A DNA stretch of 64,000 nt from Cupriavidus pauculus (GTDB taxonomy: Bacteria; Pseudomonadota; Gammaproteobacteria; Burkholderiales; Burkholderiaceae), in NCBI RefSeq assembly GCF_008801835.1, contig NZ_VZOW01000004.1, positions 186,001 to 250,000 of the forward strand, in the 5' to 3' direction. The number at the start of each line of letters is the position of its first letter. The stretch's first letter is position 1. Positions 17,473-26,686 of this stretch are shown here, in pieces. Made by a program: the position numbers and the translations under genes. The notes beneath the pieces were generated by a model that worked only from the letters and a program-made list of their open reading frames with translations, ran no database searches and was not told the origin of the DNA.

Positions 17473-18623
17473 CCTCTACCATGCAAGCACCCGCCTCCGT
17501 CAAGATCCTCGCGGTCGATGACATCGCCGCCAACCTGACCGCGCTGGACGCCGTACTGGCAAAGCCTGGAGTCGAGATCGTCCATGCCAGTTCCGGTGCG
17601 CAGGCGCTGGAATTGCTGCTGGAGCACGACTTCGGCCTGGCCATCCTGGACGTGCACATGCCCGGCATGGATGGCTTCGAGCTGGCCGAACTGATGCGCG
17701 GCAGCAAGCGCACGCGCCACATCCCCATCCTGTTCCTGACCGCCGCGGGCGAAGACAGCCAGCGCGCGTTTCGCGGCTACGCCACCGGTGCCGTCGATTT
17801 CCTGTTCAAGCCGATCGATGCGCGCGTGCTGGCCGCCAAGGTGGACGTGTTCGTGCAGCTGGCGCAACAGAAACAGCAACTGGCCGAACAACTCGAAATC
17901 GCGCAGCAACTGCTCAAGACCAACGAGATGCTGATGGCGGTGCTGGCCCATGACCTGCGCACGCCGCTGTCGGCCATCATTGCGTCCGCTTCGTTCCTGG
18001 AGCGCTTTGGCGGCGAGGAACGCTTGCGCCCCGCCACCGATCGCATCTCGCGCAGCGGCCAGCGCATGGCGCGCATGGTCGATCAGTTGCTGCACGTGGC
18101 GCGACTGCATGGCGGACGCGTAAGCCTGATGCCGCAACATTCGGACCTACGCGCGGTGTGCGCGGCCATCGTCGACGAATGCGAGGTGCTGCACGGCAAG
18201 TCGCGCGTGACGCTGCAGACGGTCGGCGACATGCATGCCACCATCGATCCGGTGCTGGTGGGCCAGGTGGTGCAGAACCTGGTCGGCAACGCGCTGCATC
18301 ATGGCGACCCGGACGCGCCGATCGATGTCAGCGTGGACGGCACTGCGCGCGACCGCGTGGTGGTGTCGGTGACCAATGGCGGCGTGATCGATGCGGGACT
18401 GCTGCCGCATATCTTCGATGCGTTCCGCTCCGGCGCCCGCAATGCAGCGGCCGGCAGCGGCGCGTCCGAAGGGCTCGGGCTGGGACTCTACATCACCCGC
18501 GAACTGGTCACGCTGCACGATGGCACCGTCGAGGCGACATCGTCGCCGGAGCACGGCATCACCACCTTCACCGTCACGCTGCCGCGCGAATGCTGCGCCG
18601 CGCAGCGCGCCATCCAGGCGTAG
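17469..18623 (+). CDS. response regulator-histidine kinase hybrid
   Basis: 384 residues, starting in the 4-bp overlap with cheB. An N-terminal receiver (about 11-125; LAVDDIAAN, phospho-Asp in LAILDVHMPGMDG, Lys in FLFKPID) is joined by a short coiled coil to HisKA (His161 in LAHDLRTPLS) and HATPase (LVGNALHHG, EGLGLGLYITREL). There is no membrane segment, so it is cytoplasmic. The inverted order (receiver first) suggests that it is phosphorylated by the upstream triple-receiver kinase and then signals on through its own kinase. Last gene of the operon. Confidence 0.92.
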   Translation: MTSTMQAPASVKILAVDDIAANLTALDAVLAKPGVEIVHASSGAQALELLLEHDFGLAILDVHMPGMDGFELAELMRGSKRTRHIPILFLTAAGEDSQRAFRGYATGAVDFLFKPIDARVLAAKVDVFVQLAQQKQQLAEQLEIAQQLLKTNEMLMAVLAHDLRTPLSAIIASASFLERFGGEERLRPATDRISRSGQRMARMVDQLLHVARLHGGRVSLMPQHSDLRAVCAAIVDECEVLHGKSRVTLQTVGDMHATIDPVLVGQVVQNLVGNALHHGDPDAPIDVSVDGTARDRVVVSVTNGGVIDAGLLPHIFDAFRSGARNAAAGSGASEGLGLGLYITRELVTLHDGTVEATSSPEHGITTFTVTLPRECCAAQRAIQA

Positions 18624-18885
18624 GCGCGGGCGTCGGCCATGCGGGCGTTGTCGGCGCGGCCGGGCACGCCATCAGTGCATGGCCGGGTTGGCCGATGCAT
18701 GGCCGGATGCGCCGCGGGATGCGCCGCGGGGTGGGCCAGTCAGGTGTCCGGCCGCGCGGCGGCACACCCGCAAAGCGACGCAGGCGTGGCGCGGTGTGCC
18801 TGCGGGCGCAGGTTTACTGTGCGTTTTCGGGCGGCGATCCTATCCTGACAAGACAATCAACCATGCCAACGTGCAGGAGGCGACG

Positions 18886-19197
18886 ATGCAAGCGAGGTTT
18901 GCGCGCGGCATTGCGCAGACGCCACTGACAGTGACGGCTCGGGAATATCCGCTGGCGGAGGAGGCCGCCATGCCCGAGGTCGGCGATCTGGTGAGCGTCT
19001 ACAGCCAGGATCAGGAAACCGAATTCAGCGTCCGCCTGAACGCCGTGGCGGGGCCGGACCTCTGGTATGGCGTGATCTTTGCCATCAGCCGCGGGGCCGA
19101 AATGCTGGTGGTGGCGGAAGGCCTGGAGCTTGACGATGTGGTGAGCGTCCGACGTCAGGAGATCGCGTCGGTCATCAAGGCGGATCATCCTCACTAG
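18886..19197 (+). CDS. small hypothetical protein, 103 aa
   Basis: Start chosen at ATG 18886 because AGGAGG stands seven bases upstream; the frame is open much further upstream but without a start signal. The product (MQARFARGIAQTPL...) has no signal peptide or membrane helix, is acidic in the middle (QDQETEF) and looks like a small mixed alpha/beta protein with a beta-rich core (DLWYGVIFAISRGAEMLVVA). I do not recognise the family. It follows the signalling operon after a 262-bp gap that contains a short GC-rich direct repeat (GATGCGCCGCGG twice), so it is probably transcribed separately. Confidence 0.7.
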   Translation: MQARFARGIAQTPLTVTAREYPLAEEAAMPEVGDLVSVYSQDQETEFSVRLNAVAGPDLWYGVIFAISRGAEMLVVAEGLELDDVVSVRRQEIASVIKADHPH

Positions 19198-19324
19198 GCC
19201 CGCACGGGCCGCATAGCGAGGCGCCGTCCGCGCTGCGGGCGGCGTCGGTCGTTGCCGCCACGGCCCGGCTGCGGGTATGCTGCGCCTGCACAGTCGCAGT
19301 CATCCCCAGCCGGTAGCCATTTTC

Positions 19325-19990
19325 ATGTCTTCATCGTTCACGCCTTCGGCATCCACCCGTCAGTTCATTGCCGGCCCTGCCGGTCAGCTCGAAATCCTTG
19401 TCGATACGCCCGCCGATGCGCCGCGCGGCGTCGCGGTGGTTGCGCATCCACATCCGAGCCAGGGCGGCACCGCCGAACACAAGATTCCGCAGTTGCTGGC
19501 GCGCGCGCTGCAGGCGCACAGCTTTCTGACGCTGCGGCCCAACTATCGCGGCGTAGGAAACAGCGAGGGCAGCTATGACGACGGCAACGGCGAGACCGAT
19601 GACGTGCTGGCCGTGATCGCACTGCTGCGGCGCGATCATCCCGACCTGCCGCTCGCGCTTGCCGGGTTTTCGTTCGGCGCGTTCATCCAGGCGCGTGCCG
19701 CCGCACAACTGGGCGCGTCGGGCGTTTCGGTCGCGCATCTGATCCTGAGCGGCATGCCGGCCGGCACGCTCTCCGAGACGCTGTCCTATGACACGCCGAC
19801 GGTGCCCGCGCACACCCTGGTCGTACACGGCGAAAACGACGAACGGGTGCCGCTGGCCAACGTGTTCAATTGGGCGCGGCCGCAGGAATTGCCGATCGTG
19901 GTCCTGCCCGGGGCTGGCCATTTCTTCACCGGCAAGCTGCCGGCGCTGCGGCAAGTGGTGGACGGCTATCTGTCGCGTCCCGCGCCGTAG
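19325..19990 (+). CDS. alpha/beta hydrolase
   Basis: 221 residues from the ATG giving MSSSFTPSAST; the frame is open to an upstream ATG (19277), but no better ribosome-binding site exists. Alpha/beta-hydrolase landmarks: HPHPSQGG near the oxyanion region, NYRGVGNSEG, the nucleophile elbow GFSFG, the acid loop in HGENDERVP and the catalytic His in GAGHFF. This is the short cytoplasmic group often named alpha/beta hydrolase or dienelactone-hydrolase-like; the substrate is unknown. It converges on the MipA gene. Confidence 0.88.
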   Translation: MSSSFTPSASTRQFIAGPAGQLEILVDTPADAPRGVAVVAHPHPSQGGTAEHKIPQLLARALQAHSFLTLRPNYRGVGNSEGSYDDGNGETDDVLAVIALLRRDHPDLPLALAGFSFGAFIQARAAAQLGASGVSVAHLILSGMPAGTLSETLSYDTPTVPAHTLVVHGENDERVPLANVFNWARPQELPIVVLPGAGHFFTGKLPALRQVVDGYLSRPAP

Positions 19991-20091
19991 GTCCGCGGAT
20001 GGCGGGCCGTCGCGCCCGCGCATGGGGATCGCTCCGGGAGTCGCTCCAGGAACGGCCACGGGCGCCGGCTGTCGCGGCGCCCTGCCTGGCA

Positions 20092-21009
20092 TCAGAACTG
20101 ATAGTTGATCGAGATATCGCCGGTCAGGCTTGTGGAGCGCGATGTGACCGGGCTGCTGCGGGCGTCGCCAACCAGCGCCGAGACGCCGATATCGGCCGTG
20201 GTGAACCAGTTCTTGCCGAAGAACCACATCGCCGAAACCCCGCCGCCGTATGACTTGATCCCGCCGCTGGCGCGATGCTGGGGCAGCCCGGAGCGCGCCG
20301 CCTGGTCGGCCGACACGCCGTACCAGCGACTCATGTAGGCCGAATCGGCAAATGTCATGGTGGGGCCGGCAAACCAGAAGAACTTCTCGTTACTGCCTGG
20401 CAACGGCATATAAGCGCCGATATCGCCGATCACGCCGTTGGCCCCGCCAAACTGGCGTCGCACGTTGGCGCGGATCACCAGCGGAAATTCCTTGGAGACC
20501 ACGTATTCGGCAAACACCTTCGATTCCAGTGCCATGCCGATATTGCCGAGTCCGCCCAGATGGTCGTGGTCGTGTTTCTCGCGGCGGCCGAAGTCATAGG
20601 TCAGCGCGATGCCCGCGCGCACATGATCGGTATGGATGACGTTCCAGCCCAGCCCTTCGCCGGTGGACAGGAATGCCAAGTCGCGGTAGCGGATATCGAC
20701 CACCGGGCCGGCCAGCACGTAGTACTTGCTGGTGCCTTCGTAGTACGGGCGCACACTGGCCGCCGCGCCCACGCGCACTTCCCACTTTTGCGGCTCGCCT
20801 TCGAACATCTTCTCGAGCGGTACGCCCACCGAGTACTGCCATTCGGCCAGCGGCGCGGGGGTTTGGGCGTGCGCGCGCGGCGCGCTCAGCATCGCCAGCA
20901 CGGCCAACAGGATCGGCGCCAGCCAGCGCAGCAGGGCCAGGGGGCGATGGGAGGTGCGGAGTCGCTCCGGCCGATGGGCCGCGAGGACGTATTCCGGGAG
21001 GGTCGACAC
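20092..21009 (-). CDS. MipA/OmpV family outer-membrane protein
   Basis: About 305 residues from a GTG at 21009 with GGAG upstream; an ATG at 21063 would add 18 residues. A long positively charged n-region precedes the hydrophobic stretch LLRWLAPILLAVLAMLSAP and the cut after RAHA. The mature part has alternating amphipathic beta strands, RPYYEGTSKYYVLAGPVVDIRYRDLAF-like blocks (broken here by family pattern) and ends in INYQF with the C-terminal Phe of outer-membrane barrels. MipA-type proteins scaffold murein synthases with lytic transglycosylases; OmpV relatives act as porins. Which applies here is unknown. Confidence 0.88.
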   Translation of the reverse strand: MSTLPEYVLAAHRPERLRTSHRPLALLRWLAPILLAVLAMLSAPRAHAQTPAPLAEWQYSVGVPLEKMFEGEPQKWEVRVGAAASVRPYYEGTSKYYVLAGPVVDIRYRDLAFLSTGEGLGWNVIHTDHVRAGIALTYDFGRREKHDHDHLGGLGNIGMALESKVFAEYVVSKEFPLVIRANVRRQFGGANGVIGDIGAYMPLPGSNEKFFWFAGPTMTFADSAYMSRWYGVSADQAARSGLPQHRASGGIKSYGGGVSAMWFFGKNWFTTADIGVSALVGDARSSPVTSRSTSLTGDISINYQF

Positions 21010-21209
21010 TTTTAATGCTCCGGTCTGTTTTCTTGTTTGCCCCAGCCGGGGCGGAATCGACATCTAACGGTACAGCAGGCTGTCTGGATGACGGCAACTT
21101 ATCTTTTCATCGACGCCGCCACCCGCCAACCTCCACGGTTCCCACAACCGTGTAGGAAAGACGCCGATTTCGGTGTCGGCACGGCCTGCCTACCATCATG
21201 GAGGCGATT

Positions 21210-21671
21210 TCAGTCGCGTGCGTCCATTTCGTCGCCGCGCCAGTCGCGGCGCATGATCAGGAACGTGAACGATGTGGACCAGCCAATCAGGATCAGGCCC
21301 ACCAGCGGCTGCACCGAAGCCAGCAGCCGCAAGGGGCCCTGCGGAACGATATCGCCGATACTTTGCGTGGTGAAGGTTTCCAGAGAGAAATAGAGATAGG
21401 CCAGCGCGCCGTGTTCGCGCATGCCCGTCAGGCGACCGATTGCCAGGATATCCGTGCCCAGCCAGTAGCCGACGCTGAACACCACGGCTTCCAGGCAGTG
21501 GGTCAGGATGATCAGCAGAATGACGCCCCCGATGTTGAATTTGCCGCTGAGCCGTTTGGGATGGAAGGCCGAGATCAGCCGTAGCGCTTCGTAGTGCAGG
21601 CCCACGCAACATACGGTCAGGGTGGCGGTGAGCCCGGTGGAAATCAGGTAATGAAGCGGCGTATCGAACAT
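21210..21671 (-). CDS. two-helix potassium/ion channel protein
   Basis: 153 residues with three hydrophobic segments (about 8-30, 45-72 and 115-140) and a pore-loop motif TTQSIGDIVP between the last two, matching the T-x-x-x-G-D filter region of the bacterial Ion_trans_2 family (canonical TVGYGD). The filter is degenerate (QSIGD in place of VGYGD), so potassium selectivity is uncertain. Inner-membrane location. No regulatory RCK domain is attached. It is divergent from the large kinase, with about 250 bp between the starts. Confidence 0.8.
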   Translation of the reverse strand: MFDTPLHYLISTGLTATLTVCCVGLHYEALRLISAFHPKRLSGKFNIGGVILLIILTHCLEAVVFSVGYWLGTDILAIGRLTGMREHGALAYLYFSLETFTTQSIGDIVPQGPLRLLASVQPLVGLILIGWSTSFTFLIMRRDWRGDEMDARD

Positions 21672-21919
21672 CGTCCGGATCGAATGGGCGGGAGTCGGCT
21701 GCGGTAAGCGGTAGTAATCTGCAATAAGCGGCGGTGGGCGGCAGCGACGACGAGCGGCGCAGGAGCCAGACTATACGGTCGATTATCGACTGTAAATGCG
21801 TGAAGTGTGAGGGATGGGATACAACTCATGACCGTCTGGATCTTGCCTGCCGCGGCCGATGCCATGGAAAATCCCCCTGCGCGGGCGATGCTCGCGCACC
21901 TCGATTCCGGGAGACATCA

Positions 21920-24900
21920 ATGAGAAACGCGGACGGCGAGATGCCGTCGGGTCATACCGGCGAGAGCGTTCCGGGTTTCCTGGCCGGCCGCGGCGAGATG
22001 GCCGCGCGCATTCGTGAATTCGACTGGGCCACCACGCCGCTGGGCATGCCAGCGCAATGGCCGCAAAGTCTCAAGACGGCGCTGCGCATCATGCTCACGT
22101 CGCGCCAGCCCATCTGGATCGGCTGGGGCGACGACCTTCGCTTTTTCTACAACGATCCCTACAAGGCGATCATCGGCGGCCGGCATCCGGTGGCGCTGGG
22201 CCAGCCCACTGCGCAGGTGTGGCGCGAGATCTGGGGGGAGATCGGACCGTTGCTGGAAACCGCGATGGCCGGCGAGGAAGGCACCTTCGTCGAGCAGAAG
22301 CTCCTGATCATGGAGCGCAACGGCTATCCGGAAGAAACTTACTACACGTTTTCATACAGCCCGGTGCCGGACGACCACGGCGGCACCGGCGGCATCATCT
22401 GCGCGAATAGCGACGATACCGAGCGCGTATTGGCGGAGCGGCAACTGAACCTGCTGCGCGAACTGGCGTCCTCGGCCACCCATGCCCGCACCTGGCGCGA
22501 TGCGTGCCGGCTGGCCATGGCGTCACTGCTGGCCAATCCGCACGACCTGCCGTTTGCGCTGCTGTATCTGGACGAGCGCGGCGAGCAACGCGACCGCCAG
22601 CCGTCGGCGACGGCCCGGCAATTGACGCTGGCCGGCACCTGCGGCATCTCGCCCGACCATCCTGCGGTGCCCGCGATGCTCGATGCCGACGCCGACGCCG
22701 GCGCGTCCTGGCCAATCGCCGAGGCCATGGACGGTGGCGCGTTGACGATCGTCGACGATCTGGCGGCACGCTTTGCCGAACCGCTGCCGGGCGGCGCATG
22801 GCAATTCGCGCCGCGCCAGGCCGTCATCCTGCCGATCATGTCGTCATCGGACGTGGCGCATGCCGGTGTGCTGATCGTCGGCCTGAATCCGTGCCGGCTG
22901 TTCGATGACCAATACCGCTCGTTCCTGAACCTCGTGGCCGGACAGATCGGACAGGCGATCCATCACGCCGACGCCTACGAGGCCGAGCGCAGGCGCGCCG
23001 AGGCGCTGGCCGAAATCGACCGCGCCAAGACCACGTTCTTCTCGAATATCAGCCACGAATTTCGTACGCCGCTGACGTTGATGCTGGGGCCGCTCGAAGA
23101 CATGCTGCGCCGTGGCGACCACATCGCGGAAGAGGACCGTGCGCTGATCGAAACCACGCACCGCAACGGCCTGCGGCTGCTGAAACTGGTCAATGCGCTG
23201 CTCGATTTTTCGCGTATCGAGGCGGGCCGGGTGCGCATGCACCGGCAGCCGACCGATCTTTCGGCCTTTTCGGCAGAACTGGCCTCGCTGTTCCGCTCGG
23301 CGATCGAAGCGGCCGGCATGCAACTGGTGGTCGACTGCCCGCTATTGCCGGGCGCGGTCGATGTGGACCGCGACATGTGGGAGACGGTGGTTCTGAACCT
23401 GCTGTCGAACGCATTCAAGTACACACATGCCGGCACGATCACGGTGCGCATGCGAAGCGACGACGCGGGCCGCGCCGTGCTGGAGGTGCAGGACACCGGC
23501 ATCGGCATCGCCGCCGATGAAATTCCGCGCCTGTTCGAGCGCTTTCATCGCGTGGCCGGCGCGGTGGGCAGGTCGATCGAAGGCACCGGCATTGGCTTGG
23601 CGCTGGTGCAGGAACTGGTGCGCCTGCACGGCGGCGAAATCGTCGTGCAAAGCGAGCCCGGGCACGGCTCGCTGTTTCGCATCACGCTGCCCGCCAGCGC
23701 CACGCGCGCGGCCAGCGATCCGGCCTCGGTGCTGGCGGCAGCGCCGGCCAGCGGGCAGGCGCTCGCTTACGTCGAACAGGCCGTGCGGTGGAACCCGAAC
23801 CACGCTGGCGATGCGCCCAACACTGCGGCCGATGCGGCGGACAGATCATCCGAGCCGTCCGCGGACGGTATCGATCCGGCAGCCAGCGTCGGGCACGGGC
23901 GCGTACTGGTGGTCGACGATAACGCCGACCTGCGCGACTACATGCGGCGCATCCTGCGGTCGGCCGGGCATCAGGTGCAGGTGGCCGCGGATGGCCAGGA
24001 GGCGCTGGAACTGGCGCGCCGACATGCACCGGACCTGATCGTCTCGGACGTGATGATGCCGCGGCTGGACGGCTTCGGGCTGCTGCGCGAAGTCCGCGCC
24101 GACGCGGCCTTGCGCCAGACGCCGGTGCTGCTGCTGTCCGCGCGCGCGGGGCCCGAGGCGCGCGTCAGCGGGCTCGCCTCCGGCGCCGACGACTACCTCG
24201 TCAAGCCGTTCAACGCCAGCGAGCTGCTGGCGCGGGTGGGCAGCAACCTGCGGCGGTCGCAACTGCGCAGCGTGGCGCAGCGCGAACTGCGTGAAATGAA
24301 CGATTTGCTGGAACGCCGCGTGGCCGAGTCCGTTGCCGATCACGATCGGCTGTGGGACCTCAGCGAAGATCTGTTGATGGTGACCGGCAGCGACGGCACG
24401 ATCGAGCGCGTGAGCCCGTCGTGGCAGCGGTCGCTCGGTTATGCGGCGACCGACATGCTCGGACGCACCTGCATGGCGTTCGTGCATCCCGAGGAACTGG
24501 TGCCGATGACCGAGCAGATGCTGGCGCTGCGGCGCGACGGCGGATCGGTGCGCCATGAATGCCGCATGCTGCGCCAGGACGGCCGCCCGCGCTGGGTGGC
24601 GTGGACCTTGTCGATCGATCCGGCATCGGGCCGCATTCACGGCGTGGGACGCGATGTCACCAGCGACAGGGAAGCCGCCGAAGCGCTGCGCAATGCCGAT
24701 GAGGCGCTGCGTCTGGCGCAGAAGATGGAGGCCATCGGCAAGTTGACCGGCGGCGTGGCGCACGATTTCAACAACCTGCTGCAGGTGATCGGTGGCAATC
24801 TGCACTTGCTGGCGCGCGATGTGGCGGGCGATGAGCGCGCCGAGTCGCGCGTGCGTAACGCGCTGGCCGGCGTGGCGCGCGGCGCCAAGCTGTCGGCGCA

Positions 24901-26365
24901 GTTGCTGGCCTTCGGGCGGCGCCAGCCGCTGGCGCCCAAGGTGGTCAACCTGGGCCGCTTCGTGCGCGGACTCGACGACATGCTGCGCCGCGCGCTCGGC
25001 GACGGCGTGGAGATCGAAACCGTCGTGGCCGGCGGTCTGTGGAACACGCTGGTCGATCCGTTCCAGGTCGAAAATGCGCTGCTGAATCTGGCCATCAATG
25101 CGCGCGACGCGATGCACGGCCACGGCACGCTGACCATCGAGGCCGGCAACGCCACACTCGACGAGGTCTACGCGCGCCGCAATGCGGACGTGATTCCCGG
25201 CCAGTATGTGATGGTGGCCGTCACCGACACCGGCGCGGGCATCGCGCCCGACATCATCGATCACGTATTCGAGCCGTTTTTCACGACCAAGCCCGAAGGC
25301 CAGGGCACGGGGCTGGGGCTGAGCATGGTGTATGGCTTCGTGCGCCAGTCGGGCGGCCACGTGAAAATCTACAGCGAGGTGGGCTTCGGCACGACGGTGC
25401 GTCTGTACCTGCCGCGCGTGACCGAGTCGGAAGACCTGGAAACCGATACCGAGCCCGCGCTGGTCAGCGGCGGCACGGAGACGGTGCTGGTGGTGGAGGA
25501 CGACGAGGACGTGCGCGCCACCGTGGTGGAAATGCTGTCGAGTCTTGGCTATCGCGTGTTGAAGGCGCGCGATGCCGCCGGCGCGCTGGCCATTGTCGAA
25601 AGCGGCGTGCCGGTCGATCTGTTGTTCAGCGATGTGGTCATGCCCGGCAAACTGCGCAGTACCGAGATGGCGCGCAAGGTGCGCGAACGGCTGCCCGGCA
25701 TCGCCGTACTATTCACCTCCGGCTATACCGATAACGCCATCGTCCATGCGGGGCGGCTCGACGCCGGCATCGAACTGCTTAGCAAGCCCTATACGCAGGA
25801 AGCGCTGGCGCGCAAGATCCGGCAAATGCTGGCCAGCGGCGGTGCAACGCTGGAGCCCGCGCCACTTGAAGAGGCGCCGAACGACCGCGCGATGCGGCCC
25901 TCGCATGCGGCTTCGGCGGGGATGGCGCCCCATGCGCGCAAAGCGTCGGACTCGGCGGTGGACGTGCCCGATGACAACGCTGCCGCGCTGGTGGCAGGCC
26001 AGCGCGTGGTCTTCGTCGAGGACGACGATCTGCTGCGCGCCAGCACAGCCGAATTGATGCGCGCTTTTGGCATCGAGGTGATCGAGGCGCGCAACGAGAT
26101 CGAAGCCATGGCCGCGCTGCAATCCAACGAGACCGACCTCCTGGTCACCGATGTCGGCCTGGGCGGCGCATCGGGCGTGGACCTGGCCATCGAAGCATGT
26201 CGGCTCGTGCCGACCCTGCGCGTGGTGTTCGTCAGCGGTCACGACCTGGTGCTGACGCCAGCCCAGCGCGCCGCCCTGCCGCGCGCGGTAACCCTGCGCA
26301 AGCCCTACGCGTTGTCGGCGTTCCTCGACGTGTTGCAGGCAGACGGGGGAGCGGGTGAGGCCTAG
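21920..26365 (+). CDS. double hybrid sensor histidine kinase, 1481 aa
   Basis: Start at ATG 21920 behind GGGAG; the frame is open further upstream without a start signal. Order: PAS-like sensor (about 15-170), GAF-like domain (190-340), HisKA with His379 (ISHEFRTPLT) plus HATPase, receiver 1 (about 660-780, SDVMMPRLDG), PAS (about 805-915), second kinase core with His948 (GGVAHDFNNLL) plus HATPase (GQGTGLGLSMVYGF), receiver 2 (about 1188-1305, SDVVMPG) and receiver 3 (about 1361-1475, TDVGLGG). No transmembrane helix is seen, so it is a soluble multi-step phosphorelay protein carrying two complete kinases. Usually such kinases are separate proteins. Signal and output are unknown. Confidence 0.93.
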   Translation: MRNADGEMPSGHTGESVPGFLAGRGEMAARIREFDWATTPLGMPAQWPQSLKTALRIMLTSRQPIWIGWGDDLRFFYNDPYKAIIGGRHPVALGQPTAQVWREIWGEIGPLLETAMAGEEGTFVEQKLLIMERNGYPEETYYTFSYSPVPDDHGGTGGIICANSDDTERVLAERQLNLLRELASSATHARTWRDACRLAMASLLANPHDLPFALLYLDERGEQRDRQPSATARQLTLAGTCGISPDHPAVPAMLDADADAGASWPIAEAMDGGALTIVDDLAARFAEPLPGGAWQFAPRQAVILPIMSSSDVAHAGVLIVGLNPCRLFDDQYRSFLNLVAGQIGQAIHHADAYEAERRRAEALAEIDRAKTTFFSNISHEFRTPLTLMLGPLEDMLRRGDHIAEEDRALIETTHRNGLRLLKLVNALLDFSRIEAGRVRMHRQPTDLSAFSAELASLFRSAIEAAGMQLVVDCPLLPGAVDVDRDMWETVVLNLLSNAFKYTHAGTITVRMRSDDAGRAVLEVQDTGIGIAADEIPRLFERFHRVAGAVGRSIEGTGIGLALVQELVRLHGGEIVVQSEPGHGSLFRITLPASATRAASDPASVLAAAPASGQALAYVEQAVRWNPNHAGDAPNTAADAADRSSEPSADGIDPAASVGHGRVLVVDDNADLRDYMRRILRSAGHQVQVAADGQEALELARRHAPDLIVSDVMMPRLDGFGLLREVRADAALRQTPVLLLSARAGPEARVSGLASGADDYLVKPFNASELLARVGSNLRRSQLRSVAQRELREMNDLLERRVAESVADHDRLWDLSEDLLMVTGSDGTIERVSPSWQRSLGYAATDMLGRTCMAFVHPEELVPMTEQMLALRRDGGSVRHECRMLRQDGRPRWVAWTLSIDPASGRIHGVGRDVTSDREAAEALRNADEALRLAQKMEAIGKLTGGVAHDFNNLLQVIGGNLHLLARDVAGDERAESRVRNALAGVARGAKLSAQLLAFGRRQPLAPKVVNLGRFVRGLDDMLRRALGDGVEIETVVAGGLWNTLVDPFQVENALLNLAINARDAMHGHGTLTIEAGNATLDEVYARRNADVIPGQYVMVAVTDTGAGIAPDIIDHVFEPFFTTKPEGQGTGLGLSMVYGFVRQSGGHVKIYSEVGFGTTVRLYLPRVTESEDLETDTEPALVSGGTETVLVVEDDEDVRATVVEMLSSLGYRVLKARDAAGALAIVESGVPVDLLFSDVVMPGKLRSTEMARKVRERLPGIAVLFTSGYTDNAIVHAGRLDAGIELLSKPYTQEALARKIRQMLASGGATLEPAPLEEAPNDRAMRPSHAASAGMAPHARKASDSAVDVPDDNAAALVAGQRVVFVEDDDLLRASTAELMRAFGIEVIEARNEIEAMAALQSNETDLLVTDVGLGGASGVDLAIEACRLVPTLRVVFVSGHDLVLTPAQRAALPRAVTLRKPYALSAFLDVLQADGGAGEA

Positions 26366-26419
26366 TTTCGCGTCGACCAATCGGCTGGCGCAGTCCAGCG
26401 CCTTGTTGCTTCGGATGTG

Positions 26420-26456
26420 ACAAAAACAAACGGGCCAGCGCAATTGCTGGCCCGTG
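26420..26456 (-). terminator. Rho-independent terminator
   Basis: Read on the minus strand, ACGGGCCAGC and GCTGGCCCGT form a 10-bp stem with a 6-nt loop, followed by TTTGTTTTTG. This is a textbook intrinsic terminator for leftward transcription from the 33-aa gene and probably the repeat-protein gene behind it. Confidence 0.88.
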
Positions 26457-26507
26457 CTGTCTGGGACTTGCTTGCCCGGCGATGCCGGGGTGTTGCGGGT
26501 GCCGGTG

Positions 26508-26609
26508 TCAGACCGGCAGGGCGGTGGCGACCAGTGCGGCGGCTGCGCCGCTGGCGGCGGTGAGGGCCAGCCATCCGCCCAGGATCAGGGCGCTGTTCTT
26601 GAAGCTCAT
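26508..26609 (-). CDS. 33-aa hydrophobic small protein
   Basis: ATG at 26609 preceded by CCGGAG at a good distance; the stop TGA is 52 bp before a strong terminator on the same strand. The product starts MSFKNSALILGGWLAL, has one hydrophobic stretch nearly end to end with a single Lys near the start, and finishes ATALPV. It is probably a single-pass membrane peptide or a signal-peptide-like microprotein. The proper start signal and terminator support a real gene, but I know no family. Confidence 0.6.
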   Translation of the reverse strand: MSFKNSALILGGWLALTAASGAAAALVATALPV

Positions 26610-26632
26610 GATGGACTCCGGAAAGAGGCAAC

Positions 26633-26653
26633 GCCGGAGCACATCGCTCCGGC
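26633..26653. terminator. hairpin between the repeat-protein gene and the 33-aa gene
   Basis: GCCGGAGC-ACATC-GCTCCGGC, a perfect 8-bp stem. Leftward it is followed only by a short pyrimidine run (CCTCTTT), so it may be a partial terminator or a processing stem that separates expression of the secreted repeat protein and the small peptide. Confidence 0.45.
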
Positions 26654-26686
26654 TATTTCTTGATTACCGCCTGCATCGGGCGGGAC

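Noticed and set aside
18705..18730. Short direct repeat GATGCGCCGCGG in the gap after the signalling operon
   Set aside because: Only two copies in GC-rich DNA; not enough to call a repeat element or CRISPR-like array.
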